Origin: Epiperipatus broadwayi
Taxonomy: Eukaryota > Onychophora > Udeonychophora > Euonychophora > Peripatidae
Reading direction: 5' to 3'
Assembly: GCA_028023455.1 (NCBI GenBank)
Contig: JAQFVV010012530.1
Span: forward strand, 3,186,909-3,250,908
Length of the DNA: 64,000 nt
The position numbers were made by a program, and so were the translations under genes. Position 1 is the first letter of the stretch. Each line of letters opens with the position of its first letter. Positions 40,301-52,300 of this stretch are shown here, piece after piece. The notes beneath the pieces were generated by a model. The model did no database searches and was not told where the DNA came from. It worked only from the letters and a program-made list of their open reading frames with translations.

Positions 40301-43300
40301 TATATAGCTAGAAAATTAATATAGGAATATAGAAAATGGAATATGGAAATAAATATAATGAATAAAGTGTTTTGTAGGAACACAAGATATAATGTTGGAA
40401 GATGTACAATAGATTGGAAAATATAATGAATATACGAAAATGGGCATGGCAATCATACAATGAAAGCAAAAAAAAGAAAGAAATGATTTGATTCAAAAGC
40501 TATAGTGATATTAATTGAAATACTGTGAGATAAGATTATATTAAAAGTGAATACACAATGAATATATGCCACAGTAATAAAAAGTATGATTTTATATGGA
40601 AATGAAATTTGGAAGTGGAAGGAAAGAATGGAAAAGAAATTGATAGCTACTAAAATAGATTACTGGTGATGATCTACATGAAGATGAAGAAGAGAATGTG
40701 AAAACAATAAAAGAATAGAGAAATATACTACAATAAATGACAACAGAACAAGACAATTAGAATAATATGGACACATATGAAAAATGTTGCAGGAAAAATT
40801 ACCAAAGCAAATGTTAAATTGAATACCAATGGGAAAGAAAAAAAAGAGGGCATCCAAAATCTAATTGGAAAGAGAAAATAGAGAAATTAAGTACAAATTT
40901 TCAGAAAGTTGTATGGTTGAATAGATAGAATGAATTAGTAATAGAAATATATTGTAGAACATTATAGATGATTTCTACTACTACTACTAATAAAAGAAGG
41001 ATATTGATTGAAATAGTTGTGGTTACTATCACAAGACTTCATAAACCACAATGAAAATGAAAATTTCATCAGATAATGCATAACTATATGCCTACAACAT
41101 GGGTTTGAATCCATACTGAATAAAAGTAGAATCCATACTGAATAAAAGTAGAAACATGTTTTTCAGGTTTTCAAATAGGCATGGGCTTTTTTTTAGAAGA
41201 CTTAACTTTTCAAATTGCTATCATTTTATAATTAAAACTCATTGCCAGCAAAATTTTCTTTTTTACAGGGTTTTTAAAGAAGGCAGACAGAGTGGTTTTC
41301 ACATAGCCAAAAATATTTAAAGGGTCTTGCATTATTTTTCTAACTCCTAAACTCATAAATTATTTAAAAGTTACATCATCAAACACAGTACCATTAGGGG
41401 AAAAGTATTTTTTATTAATGACTATTCAGTAATTTAATAATTTTAAAATACAAATAATCATATTATTAGAACAGACAAATCAGAATATGTTACTAAAATA
41501 ATTCACAAGATAGTTCCCAAAGAGTCATTTAAATGAACTTGTAAAAGATGGACACTGTGTGAAAGTTCATTTAAATGATTCTCTAGGAATCATGATGACT
41601 AATTATCTTAGTAAGATATTCATTTGTTCCAAGAATGGGTTTAGATTCTAAGCATTATATATTTGATAAGCCATAAACTTATTTACTTGCTCATTAAAAA
41701 TCCTTATTACATTTTTTATAACAAAATTAGAGGGAGATTATTATTATTTGGAAGAAAGTCAAACATTTTGGATTTCAAGGAAAGAAGCAAAAGTAAGTTA
41801 AGAATTTAGATCATAGGATTATCTTTCTATATAAATGAATGGGAGAATATAGAACACATATGTTTGGTGTGAAAAGTATTGAAAGAGGAATGAGATATGT
41901 TATATGGTAAATGCAAAGAACATATACAAAAGTTATATGGTAAATGGGAAGAATACAAATGTAAAATTAAAGAGGTAGAGATGTTTTTTCCAATAATGAG
42001 GAAATGTGGGTTATGATAAAACGTTAACAATAATCATTAATGTTTTTATTTATCTGAGATGAATGGCGTTAATATTATGAGTGGGAGTTTATAAATCAAA
42101 ATATAATATATATAATATTATAAAATTTCTGATAATAGCTTTGTAATTTCCGTGGTGCTTCAAAATATTTGCAATAAATAAGTAAATAGAATATTGGGTG
42201 TTAATTAATTTATGATAATATCAAGGAAAATAGTTTACTGTTTAAAGTTTGATCAGGATCTTTAGCAATAGACGAATAGACACATAAATGAAGAAATATG
42301 GGCGATTTAGTCTGCAAGTTATTTAAGAAAGGTATAGAAAAAAATAGGCATCTATTAATTGAATGTAAATGCCTGCAAGCACAAAGGATAAAAATAATGA
42401 AGTTGTGGAAGAATAAATATAAACAAGGCGATTATACTGGAAGTGGGTTCTTAGTTTTTATGCTGGGTTTGGGAAAAGATAAATGGTATTTAGATATAAA
42501 GGCTATGGAGTTGACAAAAATTATGTTGTGGAAATAGGATGGAGCAGGATAGAGAAAAATATGGGGAAAACTTAGGGTGGGGAATGGAAAGAGAAGGTAA
42601 AGTGTTTAATATGTTTCTCTGGGCATGTTGGCTAAGAGATTCCTGATTCCAAAAAAAAAAAAGATGTATCGCATCGCAAAAAAGAGCAAATTTTACGGGT
42701 CTAAAATGCAGATCTACATGTTAGATAGTTCTGCATTAAAGACTGCTAACATTTTCCCCCTTATTACTTGTGTACACACATTCATATGTATATATAATTT
42801 TAGTGTTGCCAACGATGACTGTGAAAATTAGCGCTATAAAATATTTGCTTCCTTCAATGCAAGATATCATTATTAATGTGACGGCTAGGTAATGTTGAAT
42901 TATATAACGTATTTAGTTCAATTTAAAATATATATATATATTAAATAAATTTTAATTATTATTATTTTTAATTATAGTTATGTTTATGATCAACCTGTTA
43001 TTGGTACAATTGCTCTCATATTAAACTTAACCAATCAATACATGACTTCCCGAATATTTGGACCCTCTTCTTTTCAAGTAAGTTTATAAAAAGTACTATT
43101 TTATTTTTATATTATAAATTTGACATTTTAAAATAATTTATAAACTATGATTTAAAATTAACAATAAATTTATAAAAATAAATAATCGAATGGCTTGCTT
43201 AGATTGTCGTAAGAGGTTCGAACACCGGAAGGATTAGAATTGGACTTGATCCGAGGATCCACCCTCTAGAGTCTAATATTCTTTCACTACATTAAATTAA

Positions 43301-46300
43301 GCAAGGCAACAATAAATATATGTTATAAGTTAAATTTTTTTAATGATAATTATTATACCAATCATAGATATTTTAAAATGGTTTCACTTACGAAAAAAAA
43401 GCAATCGGGTCAAAAAATTACAATATAATATTTAACAAATAATAGATACACAATAAAATAGATTTCAATTTATTTTTAAAAAAAATAAGATTAAAGCTAT
43501 TTCCAAAAATAAAGTGTTACTTTCTCAAAATAGAAAAATTAAAAAACAAATTGTAAAACAGATCAACTAGAATTAACATTATCATAGATAAAGAGTGTGA
43601 AAAATATATCAATTTTAAAATATCTGTAGTCAGGTATATTATTGTAACAATCTGCCTTACTCGCCTGCATTTCCCATGGACAAGTCTATTTATAAAAGAT
43701 AAAGGGTATATCTATGTCAGGGGTCCCCAACCTTTTTGCACTTAAGAGCACATTCTATAATACAGGCCAGGTGGCGGGCACCATTTATTTTTTCAATGTA
43801 AATTTATAGTTGGATATTGTGAATAATACACATAATGTACAAAAAAAATATTTATTTCAAAAATAAAATTTTAACATATAATTAACGTTTATATTTTTAT
43901 GCTATAAAAGTATAGTACGCCCTACAATTTGATTACAATATAATACAATAATTTATACGAAATTTTAAAAATTAGATTTATTTGTATCAGATAGATAATT
44001 TTTTATCATTAGCGGCGGGCACACATAAAATGGTCTGCGGTCGCCATGGTGCCCGCAGGCATAGGGTTGGGGACCCCTGATCTATGTTATCCTATTATTG
44101 CTTAACAAACATCACATTGTAGAAGGCTAGCCTTATTATTTTAAAAAAGAATCAAGCTAAATCTTAGCCTAAATATCATGGATTGAATCATTGGTTTGAT
44201 CCCAAATCATATTTTAAAATAAATATTTCAACCATACATGAACATGTTTTAACGTTTAAACACATCATATTTTTGCCCTAACTTTTATTATTTGTACATA
44301 AAATCTTATCTGATTAATAATTTCATTAGATCATTTATAAAAAAAATTGAAATCTGGTTTGATTCTATCATGATTCATATTATATACAGATTATTTAATT
44401 TGTATGCATTCAAAAGAGTTTTGTAGTGTTTGTAAAAATGGCAGACATTTTTGTGCACTCCAGAAAAACTAGAATTTATTCGTAAGGCTGTTTTAGATCG
44501 CGCTCTGATAGCTGAGGAATTTAATTAGTGCATTGACGTAATGGTGATCAACAATTCCTAGAAATATTTGCTAATTACAAATGTTTCTAGATAAGAGACG
44601 TTACCTTATTGGTCAGTGCATTGATTGATCATTGCAGTTGTCAGAGAGCGATAAGAAGACTGGGTAACATCGAGCAGTGTAATATAGACAGCAGTAGAGA
44701 GCAGTCACGCAGTAGCAAGTTGCAGACCATGCATTTGGAGAGCATCCACTTGCAGACCATTCATTGGAGAGCAGTCAGTGCAGACCATTCATGGGAGAGC
44801 ATCCATGGCTGAGCTTCATTGCAGACCAATTCATTGGAGAGTTTCGTTGCAGACCAATTCGTTTGGAGAGCATCATGGCAGACCAATTCGTTGGAGAGCT
44901 TTGTTGGAAAAGAACAGCATGGGTATTGTATAATGTTAATTGCTGACCACACAGTATGACTTGCAGTTATAACCTTGGCACAGTCGTAAGTGCGGATATT
45001 ACAATGGCGCAGTCGCATTTGGAACCTGGGAGTAGCGAATATGTTGAACTACAAGTTTAGCTGTAGATGGAGAAACCGGGTGCAAATGTCAATCCCAATT
45101 AGTAACGTTAGCAACAAGGGTTTTTGGAGTGGAGGGAGGTGTGTAGTGTTTGTAAAAATGGCAGACATTTTTGTGCACTCCAGAAAAACTAGAATTTATT
45201 CGTAAGGCTGTTTTAGATCGCGCTCTGATAGCTGAGGAATTTAATTAGTGCATTGACGTAATGGCGATCAACAATTCCTAGAAATATTTGCTAATTACAA
45301 ATGTTTCTAGATAAGAGACGTTACCTTATTGGTCAGTGCATTGATTGATCATTGCAGTTGTCAGAGAGCGATAAGAAGACTGGGTAACATCGAGCAGTGT
45401 AATATAGACAGCAGTAGAGAGCAGTCACGCAGTAGCAAGTTGCAGACCATGCATTTGGAGAGCATCCACTTGCAGACCATTCTTTGGAGAGCAGTCAGTG
45501 CAGACCATTCGTGGGAGAGCATCCATGGCTGAGCTTTGTTGCAGATCAATTCGTTGGAGAGCTTCGTTGCAGACCAATTCGTTTGGAAAGCTTCGTGGCA
45601 GACCAATTCGTTGGAGAGCTTCGTTGGAAAAGAACAGCATGGGAATTGTATAACGTTAATTGCTGACCACACAGTATGACTTGCAGTTATAACCTTGGCA
45701 CAGTTGTAAGTGCGGATATTACAAGTTTATAAAAATACACATAATTTAAATAACTTACAGGCTATCTAAATCAACTTACATTCTTGGACTCTTTATATTA
45801 TCAATAACAAGTTTATTTACAAATATTAGAAAATTTAAGTATTCAACTTTATAGCCCAAAATGAGAAATCTAAATATGAACTTTATACACCCCTCTTTCT
45901 GAATATTTTATTAACAAATATTTAAAATAATAGTGATGCCAATAATTTCATTAATATAAAGTTTACTTTATTCATATTATTGTTAAAAAGTAGACATATT
46001 TGAAACTTCTCTTTATGAATTATACATTACTATCACTATTTGTAACTTATGGACATAGTGCATGGACTTGTGGTGTAGCCTTATATATTTGAAACATAGA
46101 GACTCAGACAATATTTAGCTCATTTTACTCATGGTATTCTCTTATCACACACACACCCTTATATATATGTTGATTAAAAGGAGAATACTGATAGTCAGTT
46201 ATCCATACAATACATTTTTTTAGAGACTAAAAATATCATAATGTTTATCAGACAAGTGGAACAATTTAGTTTATTCAAGCCTTTTATATTTATAATGCGA

Positions 46301-49300
46301 ATAAATGCACTTGAATATAATAAAATTATTATTATTACTATGGTTATAAGCTTCAATATTATTCTACATTCTGCAATAGATGCAGTGAAAATATATCTTT
46401 TACATAAATTAAATTTATTTTATTTAATGTAACATGTCAGCACATTAAAATTCAGCACCAGCAGTTCTTAACCAATCAAAAGCTAACTCCTCCAAATTAT
46501 GTTGAGCAAAGAGGCCAACAGGAGTTTAATAAATTGGACACTCCCTGTAAATACATACTATAGTTTGTGGTCTTTCACAGTCACAGTTTGGAGAGTCTAT
46601 AAATCCCTACTTGTCAACATGTAACAATATTTATCCTAACTCATTCTGATTGTGCTAATCTTCAACCAGAGTTCTAGGAAGAAACTAGATGTTAAGAGGT
46701 TAAGGCCAGCTATTAAAGTGTATATATTTATGTTGGAATCATGCCAGACATGGATCCACATTCTGTTGTTATCCAATGCAGGTGGCTTCTGAAGATTACC
46801 AGTAAGCCAGAAAGGTTGTCTTGATTTTAGCCTGAGATTTTGGAGACTGATTAGAGAGAAAATGGTCAGATGATTTGGTAGCCCAACAAATTTGTTAAAT
46901 TCATTGATAGATGCCAAACTGTGCTGAGATTATGTGGAGGGTTATTTGAGAGTACAGATATTCTACTGGTGTTGATTTAAGAGTGACAAAAATAAGATGC
47001 AAGGTGTAGTATCTGCAAGATTAATGTGCATACTTCTGCCATACACTTGAGCACAGTACTCAGCCACAGAATAAATAAGTGCTAATCCAGAAGTTCTAAG
47101 GATGTCAGCATTAGAACCTCATGTGATGCCTGCAAGGTTGGAGGTGATATTATTTATGGATGTAAATTGAAAGTAAAATAAAAGATGTCAAAATTATTAA
47201 TCTCTAAAAGTTTATATTAGGTTAATTTAATATATAAACAAAAAACTCTGAAATAAACTTTATGATATACAAATATTAATATTTACAAATAATAACAATT
47301 ACTTCCACATTATTCAGAATAGCATTTTTACAGTAAACTGGCTATAGCTATTATTTATTTTTACATATTGGTATTTTGTAAATTAAATAATTTATTCCAA
47401 ATTTTTTTGTTTATTCCATATTTAATCTGATTACGCCTTTACTCAAAATAGTGAGAACAATTGTTTTTCCAAAATGCCTCATAAAGTAAAATCTCACATA
47501 AAAATAACCAATTATAATGAGTTTCTATAGGTGAAAAATATTTTTTTCCTTTAAATGTAAAATTTAAAAAAATTCAATTAATCATGCAGTTTTTCATTAT
47601 GATGTTTTTTCAGGTGAAAGTCAAGAAATTAAAATTTGCATTTTCCACCATCTACTGAAAAATTTTGTAAATTTTTTCACATATATTTTTTTCTAATATT
47701 TTAATTTCAAAAAATTCAAAAAATGTCAGAATAATCAAATATGTAGATCTTCAAAGTTTCTTAAACTCTATGATGATGTGTGCATATATATGGTAATCTC
47801 AAACTTTTTGAGATTACTTTGAGAAAATATTATGATGGTCTAAAAACTTGATTTTGTGAAAAGTTAATATTATTTTTGTATAAAAATTGTGTAATTATTG
47901 AAATCAAATATATATATTATTACCTATTTATTTTTTACAGAAATGTTTTATTTTTAAATATAAAAGCTTATATTCTTCTGAGTAACATCAGTATAGCAAT
48001 TACAACTATGGGCAATTCAATAGTCTAGAAAATGTCATGACTAAACAATCCATAATAATACATTTAGGGATATCATAAAAATTACTAATAAATTGTAAAC
48101 ATTTAAAGCATAATATGATTGATTTACTAATTATCGAAAATAATTGGTTGAGATTTTTAAAACAAACATCAAACAAAGAAGATTCCATTCATTTTGCAAA
48201 TTAAATCTGCTCCACCTAAAATTTGATGATGAAACGGTGCTTTGTTTTGCTTAAATTAAATTTTTAAAATAATTCTGAAAATCAAATGTAATTTTTTAAA
48301 ATTTTATTTATTTAACTTTTAAACAAAAATATCTGTCAAATGATGTCAAAGTTATTATATTCTGATAAATAATAATGTATAATGTTCAAATGTGTGTTAG
48401 ACAATACTATATGTAAAAACTTTAATATTTGCGTTGATATTAAAAATACACACACTTATATAATTCGGAAAGCAAAACTATATATAAATCAAATCAAATC
48501 AGAACAAATCAAAACATAAATGACAAACTTTGTTGATTCTTCTAACGTTTTCGAAGGTATAACCTTCATTTTCAAGAAGTACACAATCTCTTAATTTTCC
48601 ACGATGTGCAAATATGCAAAATAGGCAAAATATGCTAATCAGGATAAAAACATTTAAACTTGCCACGTTCATCGCGTGTGTGTATTTCTAATATCAACGC
48701 AAATTTTATAGTTTTTACATAAATAATAATGGTTTAATATTAAAATGAAGGTTGAGAGCTTAAAGTAAGTGAGAACAAAGAAATCAGTCAGAATATGGGA
48801 GGATTTAAACAAATAAAACTTAAATGAAACATTTTACTAAGTATGTTATTAAAATCTAACTTCATTGCTCTCAAATTCAAAGCTCCTCACAGACCAAAGC
48901 CACAAGCTAGAAACTAATCAGAGGATATTAGATGAGTAGGCACTAGATAGAAATTTTATGCACAAACCTTCCTGCATTCATTGATTATTTTGGCTTGCAC
49001 CGAGTGGCGCTACTGTATGGAGAGTATTGCCTCTGTGTAGTATTTAATTAATTAATTTATTACACCTTTAATCATTTGTTTAAGAATTCTTTACATACTA
49101 AATATGCTGTAATATTAAAGTTTTATAACAGAAATGGAAATATAATTTTATAGTAAATTGCAATAATTAATTAATTTATTTTCTTACAGTTACATAATGG
49201 ATTTGCAAAAATAAATATTTCAAAAGACTCAACAAATCTTACTTCGATATTAAATGAATATTTTAGAGAATCATTTCTTACAATTGAAGCCAAAGTTACC

Positions 49301-52300
49301 GATGCAGCTGGGAGTGATTCTATAACTACCAGTGTAAACTCAACCTTTATAAGAAGCACACCTTATCATTTGAGTTTTGAAAAAACTTTGCCAAATTACA
49401 AGCCAGGTCTACCTTTTCAACCTAAAGTGAGTATCTCACAGTTAAAACATGAGTGTTTACCCTTTGTTAGAATGTGCTATACAGCAAAGCTAATTGTGTT
49501 GCATTATTTTCTGTTCCAGGTTACTGTTCGATATCCTTATGGGCAAATGGCTGACACAAAAGTTTTATTAAGGGTGACTCTTCTATTAAAGAATAATAAT
49601 AAAAAAGAAATAGAACTTAATATTCAAAATACTTTCGATGGACTTGTGCAATTTATGTTTTTTATACCTGAAGATACTATTGGGGCAACATTACATGTAA
49701 GTCTTTCTGTGTCAAATAAAACAATTCACAAACCCTTATATGAATCAAATAAAGTACAGCCACTACTTACTTTTAAGTAGTAAATATATTTTCCTCACTC
49801 CAGTTCTGCCATCTAGTGTAAGTTTGAGTAATTAATAGATAGCAGAAGATAGAGTTTAATAAGTTCCTATCCAGTACTATTCCAGATTCCCAAATTAAAA
49901 ATTTAATTTACAGCTTTCCTAAGTTGACTAAGATTCAAAACATTAAAATGTTTTCGAATTTCAGGATAACAAGCTAGTAAAAAAAAGAAATAAAAGGTAG
50001 CGACTAGAGAAAAAGTTCATTAATCCAATAAATCAACATGCACTGGATAGAAATCCAAAACTCATCACCGATATAGGCTATAAGACAAGAATTAGTTTGA
50101 GGACATAAAGAGGATAGCACTGGAAAGGAATTTATCATTAACTAGTATTTTATAATTACTCTAACTTTCACTAGATGGCAGATCTGGAGTTGAAGAAATA
50201 GAATTGCTACTTAACTTCTTTTATATATATTGTTACTTTATTAAAGGATAGGTAGCTGTGTAATATTGTTTTAGTTTGCTGAAAAAGCGTATTAAAGTTA
50301 TAATATAGATTTAAAAATCTATGATATCTCTGTCATAACGAAATTAATAAATTCAAGATGATAAACATATAATCAAAGAGAATGGCGAAAATGTTAAATA
50401 TAATCATAATGCAGATTAGGCGTAACAGGCTTCGTTAAATTTAACTGTTGCCTTTGACAATAGAAACAGCACAAAAACTGTTTTACGATTGTATTTAATA
50501 TTTTCACAATTACTATCTTTGATATAGTTTTATGTAGCGACACGATAAAATAAATTATATTAAGAAGTATCAATCAATAGTATTTATCAATTACCATGAT
50601 CAAATTGGTATTTATTTGTGAGTGCGATCGGAAAGAAATTTCATGTATATCCATAACTTAAAATCTGTTTTTCAATATACAAATATAAAGAATATTTGAA
50701 TTTTACTTTTAACAAACAAACTCATAAAGCCATTTAAAGTTCAACATTTTTGCACAATAGTAGATAAACTCATAAAACATTTCATTTTATTGTAAAAAGA
50801 AACTATTTCAAAAGAAATGAGGCAGATAGATAGAAAGTAAATAATGTGTTAAAAAACTATTTATAAGAAGAGTGTAGTAAAATGTTTTACTTGTTTATTT
50901 TTATCTTTATTGATTTGAACTGTAGGTTTTGATTTTGGAAGAGCATTGTAAAAAATATCCTAAATTTACAAAAGATGTTAAGGCCACTAAAGTTTCTGAT
51001 TTCACTTAAGACTTGAACCTCAGCTCACAAATATTGGATGTGAATACTCTATAAATATGTAAAATTTATTGATGTTTAAAACTGAAAATGTGAGCAAGTA
51101 TTTTGAGGATTATTATTTCATAAAAATATCAGTTTTTGAGTCTCCATATTACAGCAACTATTTCAACATGCTTTAATTGAGTGAATTGGCAATAGGAAGC
51201 TATAATATTTGTTATTAACTTTTTTAAGACGATTCATTAAACATTTTTTTTTATTGCTGAACAGACCTCAGTTCTATTATCTTACATATAAAATCCCTGT
51301 TTCTCTTTTATCTGATTGGTGAATGTATGTTTGTTCATAAGGCTGTTATATATCAAATTAAAAAAAAAAACTGTTACATTTGTCCATATTATGAAGAATA
51401 TTTTATGCGATGGAAGCAATTCTGCCATTAATAGTTCTCTGTAACACTGTCAAATTTATATATCAAACATAACAGATATATTTAAAAATTTAAATTAGAA
51501 GCTTAATTTGATTATGAGCATCTTATTCAAATCAAGTAATTCTACAAAGCAAAACAACAAATTGTTAAAGCAACCATTAAAAAAAAAAACCATTACACAA
51601 AGTCCAGGCTGGCTAGGAAGTAATTCTGCCCTTAACAAACTATAATACGAAAACGACCAGGTACATTTATCACATTTATTTATATAATATTAAAATGTTT
51701 TGCTTAATTTATTACATTAATTCTTCAAAAAATTTTTTTAAAGCAACTAATTAAAAAAACCCATGGTCTTTATAGACCAGGTACATCTGGTTGGAGTAAT
51801 AACAATCTTGTTGTTAGTTAGTATAAAGTCGTGATGTTTTATTCTAGCACCTCTAGCGGCAGATTCCGATAATGGTTTTTATTATATTCACTAAAATAAG
51901 ATTTTTTTACCAACACATTTTGATATCCAGCTGAAAATCGATTTTGGAACTTTTAGTTCCGAGATATTTCATACTAGCAACTCTTAAGCCTAAGTACTAA
52001 CCATTTGCCTTGCAATTTATATTTGAAATATGCTAATCATAGTCATAATCATAATCGCTATTTTCAACCACTATCAATCCACTACAGGATTAAATTCTCA
52101 TTAAGTTCAATCCAATTTTTCAGATCCATAGTCTCTTTTCTCTATATTATTCCAGCAAATTTACTAGGTGATTTACAATTTCTTGGGATCCAATTTACAA
52201 CTTCAACTTACCATTTACTATCATTTTTTTTAGCAATATGTCCGGTTCAACTCCACCACAGTCTTTTAATTCTTTCAATAATATTAGCAAAACCTGTTTG

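Larger units (their letters stand above)
44422..45723 (+). mobile_element. TRIM: miniature LTR retrotransposon, complete
   Basis: Two 582-bp direct repeats (44422-45003 and 45142-45723) begin TGTAGTG and end TATTACA. I count about 15 differences by eye. The 5-bp target duplication AGTTT lies at 44417-44421 and 45724-45728. The 138-bp interior has no gene. It begins, one base after the LTR, with TGGCGCAGTCGCATTTGG, a plausible tRNA primer-binding site (TGG complements CCA). It ends with the purine tract GGAGTGGAGGGAGG just before the 3-prime LTR. It must be moved by enzymes of another element. The small open frames in each LTR are repeat artefacts. Confidence 0.93.

Noticed and set aside
44609-45672. 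Several 60-103-codon open frames on both strands
   Set aside because: They lie inside the two LTRs and repeat because the LTRs contain a minisatellite. The same frames appear in both copies and on opposite strands.
48540-48590. Hammerhead-like arrangement around AACGTTTTCG and the CGAAGG/CCTTC hairpin
   Set aside because: No CTGANGA box is present (it reads CTTGAAAATGA on the other strand), so it is not called a ribozyme.
49697-49780. Extension of the MG4 exon to the TAG at 49778
   Set aside because: A GTAAGT donor at 49697 and perfect continuity with AKTADIFLSEEEQA at 63864 show the rest is intron read-through.
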